64,000 nt of DNA from Cheilinus undulatus (taxonomy: Eukaryota; Chordata; Actinopteri; Labriformes; Labridae): positions 9,330,487 to 9,394,486 of the forward strand of contig NC_054866.1 of assembly GCF_018320785.1 (NCBI RefSeq). Reading direction: 5' to 3'. The translations under genes and the position numbers were made by a program. This document shows positions 1 to 11,315 of this stretch, one piece after another (positions within the stretch are counted from its first letter, which is position 1; each line of letters begins with the position of its first letter). The notes below the pieces were generated by a model. That model worked only from the letters and a program-made list of their open reading frames with translations, did not search any database and was not told the DNA's origin.

Positions 1-2065
1 TGCCCCCCATAGCCGATACCTGTGGATCCAGATCATTCTGTTACTGGCTAACATAACAGAAACAGACATCCTCCATCCATTCTCTTATGCACGTACATTT
101 TATTTTTTTGTACAGTTTCAGGTGTTTCGTTTTTAGTCTGTCGCAAAACCGGCTCCTGGGTTTTGTTCAGTTTATTTGCTCATTAAAACATTGTGCCGTC
201 GAGGTTAAAGGCCTGAAAGGGCTTGTATACCTGCCTCCTCTTTAACAATAACATGACTATTGCCAGGCAGAAATGAACATATGGCAGTGTAAGTACATAT
301 GTATAAGACACAACATTTTAATAAGATTAAAGAAGTGTTCATGTTTTGTGAAATCAGTAGACACTCTTTTAGAGACAGGGAGCTTGTTCAAAAGTGAATT
401 TGTTTTTGTCTTTTAATGTGTGTTGCTTAGAAGTTTGAGGAAACAGAAGATAAAGTCTGTAGGGTAGAAAAATGAGTGAATATCTGAGGGGGACCATCAG
501 CTGTCACTTTATTAAGTATACCTGGTCAACTGCTCATTAAGAGTAATTTCTAAACACATGGCAGCAAGCAATGCACTAAGGTGTGTAGACATGGTGGAGA
601 TGACCTGCTTTGAACCGAGCACTGAATTGGTGAAGAAAAGGGATTTAAGTGACTTTCACCATGCTGTGGTTGTTGGTGGTCTAGCGGGCTTTCATGATTT
701 ATACTCCAACTTCTGACTCTACCAGCAGGAAATGAGACTTATCAGACCAGGAAACATTTTTCTAATCTTCTACTGTCCAATTTCATAAAGGTTATTTAAA
801 ATATAGCCATGACATGTTCAGCGTTCATAGATGCTCCTCTGCATACCATAATTGCAATGAGTGATTATTTTGAGTTACGGTTGCCTTTCTGTAATCTCAA
901 ACCTGCTCTCACATCAACAAGGCACTTTGGCTCAGAGAACTGCCGCTCACTGAGTAGTTCATCCCTTCCCACCATTCTCTGTAAACCCTAGAGATGGCTG
1001 TGTGAACATCCCAGTAGATCAGCAGTTTGTGAAAGACTCAACCCAGCCCATTTGGCACAAACAACCATGGCACATTCAATAAATCATCTCTGGTCACCAT
1101 TCTGATACTCGGTTTGAACTTGTCATCTCTCTCATCATCTCATCTTCAACATGTCTGCATGCTAATATGCATTGGTATGACTGGCTGATCAAATATTTGA
1201 GTTAATATGCAGGTTGGTGTTCACTTTTGAAGCGATGACAGTTTGTGCTTTCTTAAAGGAACAGCAGATGAGTCTTGCCTATTAAAACTACTCTGAAAAA
1301 CTTCTGGATTAAAAAATCTTGTAAAGATAAGAACAGGCTGTAAACACGGCGCTACTTTGAGTACAACAACTGGAACATTTCCCACAGCCTTTGTTCAAAA
1401 ATATTTATCTTACTTTGGAACTTTGGGTCACAGGGGCCATGTAGTTGTTACATTTGTCAATGTTTACCTTCATAACTGAAATGAATTTCTAAAGTGTGCC
1501 TGTCATTCTTTGTGTTTATGTTAATGTGTTACTGCTACACAAACTCTTTCTTGGCATGAATGCCTAATAAAAGAACAAAAAGAGGTAAAATCAACCAAAA
1601 CAGATGATATTTCAGATTTGTGTATTTTGCATGTTTTTTTGCCTTGCTTTTCTCCAGTGATGTCCTGAAGAGTTTACCTTCTGCTAATGGACAGAGCTTC
1701 CTCCAGCAGGTGACTCCTCCCTCCTGGGTGTACTGACCCATGGTGGTCTCCAGCAGAAACAGAGGTACGCCACACGTCACCACAAACACAAGGTATGGCA
1801 CCAGGAACGCTCCTGCATTTACAGATTAAACTACACTGCAAACCAAGCACAGACTCCACGTATTAATCCATCTTTATTATATTTGCTCACCTCCTCCATT
1901 TTTGTAGCACAGGTAAGGAAATCTCCAGACGTTACCCAGACCGATGACGTTACCCGCCACCGCCAGGAGGAACTCCACCTTCTTTTCCCAGTGTCCTCTC
2001 TCCTCCACCTCCACATGCTTCTCTTTTTCTGCACATTTTTTATTCAGCATATCCAAAGCCTCCAT
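1..2065 (-). CDS. slc6a13-like: SLC6 transporter gene 1, 5' part (coding exons 1-3, runs off left edge)
   Basis: This is the N-terminal part of a Na+/Cl--coupled plasma-membrane symporter of the GABA/betaine/taurine branch of SLC6. Coding exons: 1 = 1891-2065, 2 = 1678-1812, 3 = 1-19 (cut by the window). Junction phases agree, with AG acceptors and GT donors throughout. Exon 1 encodes a charged cytosolic tail and TM1, including [17 protein letters not shown]. The gate arginine is at residue 48, and Asn39 sits where GAT1 has Tyr60. Exon 2 encodes TM2 with GQYTQEGG. The start is the ATG at 2065, which directly follows a TCTAG acceptor, so an upstream noncoding exon is expected. Gene 2 is the closest paralog and has identical exon lengths. 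The subfamily is clear; orthology to slc6a13 (GAT2) rather than a sister gene is inferred. Confidence 0.9.
500..1195 (+). repeat. Degenerate Tc1-type element in intron 2 of gene 1
   Basis: The segment opens with a CACTTTATTAAGTATACCTG-like end. It then follows the layout of a fish Tc1-like element whose transposase would start with an MGKKGD-type helix-turn-helix region (AAGAAAAGGGATTTAAGTGAC near 635). It has many indels and no usable reading frame. The same relic is at 33957-34628 in intron 2 of gene 2, so it predates that duplication. Confidence 0.6.
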
Positions 2066-2799
2066 CTAGACTGAATTGACTGTTTTAGCCCATGTGCTCT
2101 GTGGTCAAGCCTTCTCTGCTTTATATTCACCACTCATCATGTAATGAACAACTGCCTGAGCAGTTAATCAGTTCTCAGTGGAAATGTTAATTATTCTTAG
2201 ATGTCAGATGCATTGTCTTTTTATTCAAGCAATATACAGGAAATGAAGGTCATTATTTTAAAGAATTGTTTATATATTTCCTTCAGTTCTTTTAAATGGT
2301 TAATGGTCACTTGGAGTTTGTAAAAAGTGGAATAATGGTAGTTTGGACATGCAGAACAATGAAGCCTTTGAACCCCACTGGCTCCAAGCTTGCACTAATT
2401 CACCAACTCATTGTTACAGTATGAATATAGCTGTTTTTTTGCTTGACCTGAAGACAAAGTGGGGCCATTTGAGGAGTTTGGGCCTTGTAGTTGTGGCCAG
2501 GGGTCCTAGAGATGTTTATTTGATGTTTACAGTGTGTTTTGATGCTATTCTATTCACTGTTGACTGCTAATTTAGATCCAATTGTGATAAGTGGGAGAAA
2601 TATGATTTAAAAAAGTGTCCAAATACTTATGAACCAGCGCTGTATTTGATGCATCGGTCTAGGCGATTGTCTGGACCAGGGGTTTTCAAAGTGTGGGAGA
2701 GTGAGCCTCCCTTAGGAAAAAATAATTTATTTCATGGATCCCATCCCCATAAAAAATACATTAAAAATATTTGAACAACTATATTTTCAAACGTGGGCT

Positions 2800-3150
2800 G
2801 CAAAGCGGTGCAGGGGTTAGCGCTGTTGCCTCACCGCAAGAAGGTCCCTGGATCGCTTCCCGGTCAGACCCTTTCTGTGTGAAGTTTGCATGTTCTCCCT
2901 GGCATGCGTGGGAACCTACCGAGTACTCTGGCTGCTTCCCACCACCAACATGCTAACATGCTAACATGCTTGTTAGACTAATTGATCCTTCTAAATAGGC
3001 TGTAGGTGTGAGTGTGAGGGTGCCTTGTTTTCTGTCTCTATGTGTCACTCCTGTGACCACCCCGCCCCTTGCCCAATGACAGCTGGGATGGGCTCCAGCC
3101 CTGATGCGATCACCAACAGGATAATCAGTATAGAAAATAGATGGATTTTC
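2800..3150 (+). repeat. SINE-like dispersed repeat
   Basis: The stretch starts GCGGTGCAGGGGTTAGCGC and continues through CTGTTGCCTCACCGCAAG, a GGATCGCTTCCCGG box and GTGTGAAGTTTGCATGTTCT, a composition typical of an abundant fish interspersed repeat. It ends near GGATAATCAGTATAGAAAATAGATGG. No coding potential is seen. Family assignment is from memory and approximate. Confidence 0.5.
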
Positions 3151-3259
3151 AAATGTTAATGTTTCATCTTAGAAAAATAGTTTTTAACATTTTTATATTG
3201 TTGATATTTTGGTTTGCATATGTCTTTAAACATCTATCCTATCGAGGCAATCAGTTTCA

Positions 3260-4345
3260 GTATTGAACTTACATGATTTTTATGCTCTAAGCTCTAATTC
3301 AATCAGTAGCCTATTAGATCGTCTTAAGGCTACTGGTTTCTTACTGGCTGTTCAGCCAGAGTGGTGTCACATCAGAGGTACTACAAATCCACAAGGGGGT
3401 GCCTCAAGGTTCAGTTTTGGGACTTCTCCTATTTACTATCTATATTGCCTTGGACTGAACGTTCCAAATGCTTATTTTCATTTCTATGCTGATAATACTG
3501 TTATTTATTGCTGTGCACATACGCCTGCGTAATCTTTTGTAAATCTTCAGCATGCTTTTGATCTAGCCCAAGATCAGCTTAGCCAGCTGAAATTTGTTCT
3601 AAATGTAGATAAAACTAAACTCATGTTGTTAACTTCTTCAAGAGCAACAAAAGGAACACTGTCTGAGAAATGTGTTACTAAAGATGGTCAAGACATTGAG
3701 CTGGTATCTTCTTTTAAATATTTGCTTTTTTTTACTTAATGAAAACTTGTCTTTTAAAAAGCACATTCAGTGTGTTGCTAAAAAAACTGAAGGTTTTACT
3801 TGTTTTTGTTTTTTTTAAACTACAGAAATAAGTCCTGTTTCTCTTTTATGGACAGAAAGAGGCAGGTTGATTCTATCGATTCTGGTGATGTTTTGTACAT
3901 GAATGCTGAATGTTGGACTCTGAGATTTATCACAAATGTGGATTTCTTTCCCACCGTTGTTCTTTGTACTTTAAAGTCAGTTGGACTTCTTCAAGTACAC
4001 CTTGTCCTGGACATTGGTACGTGCTTCATTTACAAAGCCATTCTCGGCAAAATTCCAGATTATCTCTTTTTTTTTTTTAATCTTGGAGGATGGATTACAC
4101 AACCTGAGATCATTGAACTTTGTGCATTTTGTTGTTCCCAAAGTCTGAACAGGGTTGGGAAAGAAGGTTTTCAGCACCTTTTGCCTGGAACAATTCTGCA
4201 GACCGAATTTAAGCTGCAAAACTTGGTGTCTCTGATTGGTTTTAAAGCTGCAGTGAAAACATTAGAATTAACTGATGACTTATTATTGTTTTCTATCTCT
4301 TTATGTGGATTGTATGAGTCCGAGTGTATTGTTGGCTGACCGCTG
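3260..4345 (+). pseudogene. Non-LTR retrotransposon fragment (reverse transcriptase C-terminal half)
   Basis: A degraded reverse transcriptase reads on the plus strand. Around 3397-3450 the frame gives GVPQGSVLGLLLFTIYI. After a frameshift it continues with AYFHFYADNTVIYCC near 3470-3515, so the catalytic YADD is YADN here. The downstream part (about 3540-4340) includes DLAQDQLSQL and a VDKTKLML-like stretch, then a poorly conserved tail. Part of that tail (about 4110-4340) recurs at 36888-37100, where it is followed by the element's 3' end. The layout fits a Rex1/L2-type LINE. It is not functional. Confidence 0.7.
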
Positions 4346-6255
4346 AGGGTAGCCCTATATGGCACTGTCTATAGCTATGCTGACTGACTGACTGACGGAC
4401 TGAGTAACTGAGTGACGCTTTTGTATGAGCCATATACTACAGAGTTGCATTTTCTTGGACTGAATACTGTCACTAATGGCTGCCTCCACTAACTAGGCTC
4501 GAATTATATGGAATGAGATTTGTGTCAAAAAGATTCAAACAAAACTTTTTCAGTATCAAACAAAAATTAGCATTTGGGAACAAAAAAATGTGATCCAAGC
4601 AAAAAAAAAATCTTCACATCAAGAGAACAAATTTGAAATAGCAACCAAATTATTAGTCTTTGAATTTTGAACATCTATCTTTTTGTTTACAGTTCCTGTT
4701 TTTCTCTCTCAGTGATCAGACTTTTGCTCTCGCTTCTCAGTTTTGCGTTTGCGCTTCCTGATCGTTTGTTTGTGTTTCTTGAGTTTTTGGTCTCAGTTCT
4801 GACACAAATGTCACGTGTGGGCGGGCTTTTGTGGGGCGTATCCCTATTGGCCAGCGACTTTTTGAGTGACGGCTCAGTCACTCCAGATGCTCTGGAAGTT
4901 GAAACCAGCAGACTATTGTTTTTGCATTAATTTGACTGAATCATTGATGCTTTATTAAATCTATAACTATTGATTAAACAGGTTTATTTGTCAGTGCAGT
5001 AGTAGATGTTGTATTGTTTCGTACACATACGTGTTTTGTTGATTTTTTTCAGCCACTTCAGGTGTCATCTTCACTTTGTACATAAACTACGCCTACATCA
5101 TCAGCTAGTCTACTAGCTCAACGGTAATATCGATGTCTGTCACTCAGGAGACCGGGGTTTGCATCTCCTCAGTTTAATAATTATTGATGTCTGTATGGTT
5201 TCTTTTTTTAAAATGATTTTCTGGAATAAAAAACGCTATGAACCCCTCTCTGTGTCCTCACTGGGCACTGTTAACGTAGCGTACAGATCCTAGGTCAGGT
5301 AAAATAACCCCAATGTCAGATCATCGATTGTATAAATCAACAATATTTAGTGTATTATCAGGCTGTTAGGTAATATAAGGTAAAATATTCTGTGATGACG
5401 TGTGACGTATCCGTGCTCAGGCCTGGATGCGTTGGACAGTGTGAGTGCAGGCCAAGCGGGGGACAGAGGAGACGGGTCAAATGGCTTTAACACAGTACAA
5501 GCACAGACTGCCAGAGTGCCGTGGATGGTGAGTGCAGTCTAATCTGTCGCTCATGTGCCCAGTACACACACCCAGTCATCTGCCTGGTAAAGGGGCTCAG
5601 ACTGTTAACTAAAGCACAAACTGTTCAGAATTCACTAGTGTGTTTTTCTCAGGGCATACTGTTTCCCTTTAATGACCACTCTCAGTTGTTCTGGCCACAG
5701 CGGATGTGTTTGATCCTCATACCAGCTCTGCTTCATGCTGTCACATCCGCTAGCTTTAAACAACGTTCTCTGACGCTGCAGACTCCGTGTTGGTGCACGT
5801 GAATAGCCACACTATTCATAGCCTGCGGCGTCAATTAGTACTTTTCTCGATCCACGGGCAGGTAATAACAGTCTCTACAGGTGTCATGGCCGCCGCTATT
5901 TTGACAAAAGGTATCCGGAGAAAACCCCAAAACACCTCAGATCCCGGTGTTGTGCCGTAAACAGGTGTGCAAAACACAATCCATACTGGTCCAGCTAATG
6001 ATGGCCGCCGATCAGAGGAGGTGCCATGGAGAAATGGAGCATTGAAAAGTTGAAGACAGGCAGAGCTGCCCAGCAAAAGGATGTGCAGGAGGAGGTGACG
6101 TCACTAGTCTCACCGATGCCCTCTGGGCAGTAAACTACTAACAATCATGACAAAATCACTCTGCCAGAACACACATTTCGGTCCGGCATTTCAACAAGCA
6201 TCCCAGATAGTTGCGGTCAACCATATACTAGGTTTTTACTCAGTCTTGTTTGAAG
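4346..6255. other. Unit-specific insertion of unassigned sequence
   Basis: The LINE tail breaks at about 4345. Its natural 3' end (a GAGATCTCTGAGCTCAATGG-like block) reappears at about 6298, whereas in the other unit (36888-37170) the two parts are joined. About 1.9 kb was therefore inserted here. It contains a run of GACT repeats (4380-4400), a tRNA-like block near 5104, and an open stretch ending in a GT donor at 5421-5525. I recognise no gene. Confidence 0.45.
5104..5166 (+). repeat. tRNA-derived SINE-like block
   Basis: TAGCTCAACGG near 5115 fits a polymerase III A-box. GACTCAGGAG-like sequence and a GGGGTTTGCATCTCC block near 5151 resemble a decayed tRNA T-arm/B-box. The cloverleaf is incomplete, so this is a tRNA-derived repeat remnant rather than a tRNA gene. 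Confidence 0.35.
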
Positions 6256-7461
6256 AAATCGTGTATTACTGCCAGTCTTGGTCGGGTCTCCCTTAAAAAT
6301 GAGATCTCTGAGCTCAATGGGTCTAGCCTGGTTAAACAAAGGCTAAATAAATGAATAGACATTAGTGGAAACAATACATCTGTGTCTATGTAGTTGACGC
6401 AGGATTGCATAACTGCAAATCATCTTCCACCTTCAGCCTTGCCTGGTACTCACTTTTGATCATTGCAGGTGCCAAAAACCTGCACTTGCAGAGGCTGTTT
6501 TTGTGTTTACTGCACAAAATGTCTGTTACCTTCAGTGTACCTTCAAAATTCTTTTTTATTAACAGTTTACTAACAAAGAGTAAGAGAATCTCTATAAAAA
6601 TGTAGTTACATGTTGGTTGTTGTGCATTGTATCGGCATTGCTGTCAAATATGACAACAATAAGTAGTAATTGAAGTAGGAAAATATGCTATTAAAATACG
6701 TATAAATATATTTTTTTATGAATTGTATCTGGGATTTTCAAATCAAATATCTTAAATATTGTAAACCTTTAAATCTACTAGTTCACTAAAATCATGGCAT
6801 CTCATGACGAGGTTGGTAACAGCAAGGCATAAATAGAGTAAATATTAGCCTACTGACTGTGAGAAGTGCGCTGCAGTTTTATGACACAAACTTTCCAGAG
6901 ATCAGGGAACAATTTAACCTCTTTATGACTTCAAAATAATTGTTGTGACAAATGACATGTATAAAAGGTTGCTGAATATTACTTCGACATTGCTATTAAT
7001 ATGCCATAACCAGAAGTTAGAGTCTGAGACTCCCAGCTGCTGTTTTATCCATGTTTGATATGGTTAAGCATGATGAGGATGTGAGTCTCGCAGTTGTTTT
7101 CTAGACTTCATTTAGGGAGGAAACTTTGTCAAGGTGGTGCTGAAGTAAACACATTAATATTACCTTTTCTTAAGTTCATTATGCTGTCACTTATTCTGAA
7201 TATTTAACATGGATTGTCAGAATCCCTGCGAGATGCAGACGGCATGGACAGACCGGGTGTGGGTGGGAGTGGGGACGCGCTGTTGAAGCGGATGGAAATG
7301 GTGAGAAATCCAGCAGGAGTTGGATTCAGAAAAAGAGTCTTGCATAGGGCTCTGGGCAGTTTTATTTGTTTAATGACGAAATTACATTACACTGTCTCCC
7401 TATTTTCATTACCTATACTCCATGCCAATTCCTGAGTAAATCAGTCACTGAGTCATCCTAC

Positions 7462-7618
7462 CTGATAGAGGTTTCCAGTCCCAGTTCCAAATTTATAAAG
7501 TGCCGCTCCTGGGACGAGCAGTATGGAGGACACATATGCCCAGACCAGATACACGTACCAGCGGTTAAAGGTTAAAGGTTAAAGGCTTGTACCAAACTAA
7601 TGAAGCTATAAAATACCC
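7462..7618 (-). pseudogene. Relic of SLC6 exon 13 from a lost gene copy
   Basis: On the minus strand this closely matches exon 13 (TM12 and the start of the C-tail) of genes 2 and 3, and it keeps a CAG acceptor and a CAG/GTAGG donor. It is 157 bp long instead of 171. Two changes explain this: a 7-bp tandem expansion of a CTTTAAC unit, which shifts the frame and creates a TAA, and an in-frame 21-bp deletion that removes the LGWISAL part of the helix. No neighbouring exon 12 or 14 relic was found. It lies 3' of gene 2 and 5' of gene 1, so it looks like the remains of a further SLC6 copy or of an unequal exchange. Confidence 0.85.
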
Positions 7619-7822
7619 CTGGAAAGAGAACAGGAAGAGAGACACTGTAATTGTCCTGACATGAAACTTTAAATAATGTAGTACTGAATATACAGATGCA
7701 CAAGAGATTTATTAGATTTATTAGAGATTTATTAAAAGCATTCCACAAAATTCAACCAATTCCAACCAATAAAACATCAAAATGTTCATTTAAATTAGAA
7801 CATTCCTGCTATGACTTTTCAG

Positions 7823-9263
7823 AGATATATTCATCATTTCTCCCCGCGCAGCTGGCAGGAGTGGCCCTCTGCTTGTCCCGCCAAGTTCTGCAGGAGCCTG
7901 TGACACCTGACGGAGAAGCTGCCTGGTCTCCAGTGTCCATGCTGGCAGGTGTGTTGGTTTACTTTAAAGATGCTCTTTCATTCTACACATTGGTATAGAC
8001 AGTTTTACCATCATGCAACAGTAGGCAGTTGCCCCAGGGAATGGACTTTATCAAAAGTGGAGCATACATCAAAAGTTAACAATTAGGATGAGCCCTTTAA
8101 TGTAAATAAGTTGCTCAGAGTGAGTAGAAAAACAAAATATAGTTTGATTATCCATAATATTCCCTGTGAAGGCCACACTCTTCTCTTCCAGTCAACTTTC
8201 CATGAATATGCTCTGACACACCCTCTGAGAACAGCCTGCCCCTTTGAGCAGTGACCTTACGGGCTTACCCTCCTTGTGGAGGATGACACTGATTGTCTTC
8301 TGGACATTTGTCAAGTCAGCAGTCTTCCCCATGATTGTGGTTGTGTGTACAGTGGGAGACTGAAGGCTCAGGAAACTGTCACAAATTGGACTTTTCCACG
8401 ATATTCTAATATTTTGAGATAGTTAATTTGTGTATCAAATAAAGGGTAAACATCTAAAATGACTTTCAGCATTTAAAATGTATATTCTTAATTTGTGTAA
8501 TGGCATTAAAATGGACTTATTTTCTATAAAAGTTGTGGGGAAGACTCCTGGTTCCTAACGGGGAGTCCAAGCTTCAAAATATCGTATCATGCAAACTGTA
8601 GTTGGTTAGATCCTTATAAATGTATTCAAACAATGAACTGGTTCATTACAGAGTGTTAAAATGGCATGCAATAAATGAAAATGTATGATTTGCAGCAAAG
8701 GACGTGATATTGTTCAAATGCCGACCACATAATATGGACATAAGATGATGCAGTGAAGAGGAAAAAAAGAGCATTTTTGCTGGTCTACTTAAACCCTTGC
8801 TCTAAATGTATGCTTTTTTTCTTTTGTAAAATATTTAAATTAAGGATTGGTTAGTTATCAGCCAAAGAAATTTATCCTTCAAGCTACTCTTAAAGAACAA
8901 CAAAGGGTGTAAAATGGCTCTTTTCCTTGGGCCTCCATCACTTAAACTGCTCATGCACACTGGCCACAAATCTTTCCCTACCTCTGTGATCCGCACTTTT
9001 AAAAAAACAAGAAACATTTTGCATGATTCGTCCTATTTGTATAACCAATTTGAGGTCTTGTTTTTTGTAGCGAGGCCACCCTGCTGAGGATCATGCACAT
9101 TTTAGCCAGCACTGCAGCAAAGGCTCACACCAGAGAGACCTGTGCAACTTTTATTAAATTCTCATCCTCAGAGAGACTGCATGTCAGCAGACACCCAGGA
9201 TTAAAGAACGCCCCCAGTCTGCTTGGCATATACACTAAAGAGCCCAAGATTGTGTGTGATTGA
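7823..9263 (+). CDS. Cyclin-like gene, 3' exons (cyclin C-terminal fold)
   Basis: Two plus-strand exons look real. Exon A (7823-7948) follows a good CTTTTCAG acceptor, ends at CTGGCAG/GTGTG and encodes IYSSFLPAQLAGVALCLSRQ and then a tryptophan-containing stretch. Exon B (9071-9263) encodes EATLLRIMHILAS and then TFIKFSSSERLHVSRHPG, 63 residues to a TGA. The pattern FLPAQLA..ALCL, W.P, SEATLLRIM and SSSERLHVSRHP fits the second cyclin fold of A/B-type cyclins, which act by activating a CDK. Phases do not join cleanly: A ends one base into a codon, while B after the TAG acceptor needs two. An alternative TGAG/GTC acceptor at 9054 would fix this. No N-terminal cyclin box is recognised upstream, so the gene may be a fragment. 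Which cyclin it is remains unclear. Confidence 0.55.
8166..8420 (-). repeat. Tc1-type transposase N-terminal relic
   Basis: On the minus strand the sequence reads as a broken start of a Tc1-like transposase: an ATG near 8331, MGKTADLTN-like residues, then a region matching SEHIHGKLTGR. It lies in the putative cyclin intron. It aligns with 41690-41880 in the next unit, which retains more of the same element. Confidence 0.6.
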
Positions 9264-9487
9264 AAGATTACCAGTGGGTGATGGAGAAGAGTGATGCGTT
9301 TTTTGACAAAGACTTGCGTGTTTGTGCATACATATTAAATAACTTGGTGGGAGGGGGGAATCTTGTTTTATGATCTTATCTTGCAGCTGATTTTGAAAAA
9401 TATTTTTTTGTATTGATATGTCCTTGTCCTGTCAGTGTTTAAAAGGATTTGAGATGTATATCAATGTATTTCTAAATTTTAATGTAA

Positions 9488-9493
9488 AATAAA
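9488..9493 (+). terminator. Poly(A) signal of the cyclin-like gene
   Basis: AATAAA lies 225 bases after the TGA at 9261-9263 and is followed by a TG-rich stretch (GTGTCTGCTG, then GATGTTTGTT). This is the usual layout of a vertebrate 3' end and supports exon B being a terminal exon. Confidence 0.55.
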
Positions 9494-9623
9494 GTGTCTG
9501 CTGCAACATTTAGCATTTCAGATGTTTGTTTTTTACTCCACTTCACCCTCCAACAGTGCAGCAAGCTGAGACTTCAAGGGCCTCATTTATAAAACATTGT
9601 GTAGGATCCATACTAAAAGTGTA

Positions 9624-10165
9624 CAGTGCTTAACAAATTTATTAGACCACCCTAACCCTAACCAAAGTAAGGTTTATGCCACAGCATAACAGCATTGGTA
9701 ATTACCAAAATCATTTTTTATGTTTCTGCAATGGTTAATAGACCAATATGTAGAAGCTCTTTAACCCAAATGATATTTTTAATGCTAAAATATAATTATT
9801 ATTGTTATCCATGACTTTTACAATTTACTGATTTACAAAAAAAAAAAAAAAACTGAAAAAATAGTAAAGCACATTAATATTTCTTGATTAATGTGTCAAA
9901 TTATAGTTATTTACTTGCATTTCTGAACAGAAAAATAGTTTAAGTGGTTGAATGTTACATTTGATTAATTTCTGAATTCTCAGAGAAGCCCAGTGAGTCA
10001 GCTTAAATTTGGGTGAATTCAGTTTGAAATTCCTCATTCCTGTTCAAAATGGTAAAACGTGGAGAGCTCACTGAAAATGAAAGAGTCCGCATTAAAGCAC
10101 TTCATGATGCTGGATGGTCTCTGAGACAAATATGACAGGTGGTCTAATAAATTTGTTAAGCACTG
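9624..10165. mobile_element. Tc1-type miniature element nested in Harbinger
   Basis: Perfect 28-bp inverted ends (CAGTGCTTAACAAATTTATT... at 9624-9651 and its complement at 10138-10165) are flanked by TA dinucleotides at 9622 and 10166. Near the right end, 10050-10132 (plus) still encodes MVKRGELTENERVRIKALHD, the start of a Tc1 transposase, followed by a stop. A related copy in reverse orientation is at 62714-63263. Confidence 0.85.
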
Positions 10166-10448
10166 TACGTGCGCCCAAAAGCTGAAAGTGGCATGCGCCA
10201 AAAAATAACCTGATTTATAAAACCATATGTAAGCACACTTGCAAGCACTTTTCTCTTTATAAATCACAGTCCACCTGAAAGATTGCGCAGGTGGATTCAT
10301 CTCACATCCCGCCCTCTACACACCCACATTTTACCATGAATGGTCAATGCAAAATACTTCAGGAATGTTTTTGCATATAAATAAGCCTGCTGATAGACGG
10401 CATTTACGCTCGTTCAAGACTGCAGAGACGACAAGGAAAAGGAATTTC

Positions 10449-11315
10449 ATGGAGATTGACATAGAGGTGCTTGTGGGTGAGGTGGAGGCCAGAAAAATGA
10501 TTTTACTTGAAGGTCACAGTGGCAGCGCATCGGCCCTGCTGTAAATAGTGTGAGTGCCACAGAGCGATCTGCAGTCTTTCCCCTACACTGCTGTGCGTCA
10601 GGATGAATGAGTCGTGTGTTGAGCCAGGCCACCATGCCACTACATTTGTCAAAACCATGTTTGAGGTACAAATAATTTGTACATTGATTGTGTGCACATT
10701 TTTTTCAGTTCACATAGACAAATTCATTTTCACTCTGAGCCCTTATAGCAACATGAGTGCAGTGAATAGTGTTGATTACATTTGGGAAACCAGACATTGC
10801 TGCAAATTGCCTTTTAATGTTGGCCTGTTCACCCACAGTGTAAGGAAACCTGATGTATCGACTGGTCATGTTTATAATGCCACCCAAAACGGCTGGCATT
10901 AGTGTGCTGAGGGATGGCTGCGATATCCCAGACCTAAGGACAGAATTTAACTGTATATTTGGTATAATCATATCATTCCCAAAAGGGGCTTTAGACAGAA
11001 AATGTAAAATTATATATTGTTAATCATATCAAACACATACCTGTCGGCTAATTCCCGCTGGTAGGAGCCGGTTACCAGAAACCCAAGAGTGGTCAGCACC
11101 TGTATATGCACTGGGATGGCGCGGTTCCAGCGGGTGTTTCTGTCTAACACTGGGCCCAGTTCAGCACATGGATCCAAGAGCACTGTTCTAGGGAATCTAA
11201 ATTGGCTTATTAGCCAGTCATCGTCATAGGCCAGGAAATCTTCATGGTCCCTAAAGTCTCTCTCCATCCTGATCCTACCTTTTGCGTGATCTTTCAGCAG
11301 TGCCAGCGCATCCAT
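10449..11315 (-). pseudogene. Harbinger (HARBI1-like) transposase, broken
   Basis: Three minus-strand blocks give the nuclease in order. At 11010-11315 is MDALALLKDH... with FRFPRTVLLDPCAELGPVL and VHIQVLTTLGFL. At about 10705-10935 is SGISQPSLSTLMPAVLGGII with MTSRYIRFPYTVGE and FPNVINTIHCTHVAIRA (the usual first catalytic D is read as H). At about 10540-10697 is NVQIICTSNMVLTNVVAWWP with GSTHDSFILT. The C-terminal third is missing. An intron-like gap separates the first two blocks. The enzyme cuts and inserts Harbinger DNA; this copy is inactive. Confidence 0.8.

Noticed and set aside
3800..4339. 179-codon frame as a new gene
   Set aside because: It overlaps the tail of a Rex1/L2-like LINE that recurs at 36888.
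5104..5166. Functional tRNA gene
   Set aside because: The A-box is acceptable, but the acceptor stem and T-arm do not pair; it is better seen as SINE remains.
5421..5525. Open stretch between an AG acceptor and a GT donor, possible exon of the cyclin-like gene
   Set aside because: It lies in sequence that appears to be a unit-specific insertion, and its translation (LDALDSVSAGQAG...) resembles no cyclin region.
7220..7302. Possible exon ending GAAATG/GTGAGA upstream of the cyclin exons
   Set aside because: One frame is open, but the translation is glycine-rich with no family resemblance, and the phase cannot be tested.
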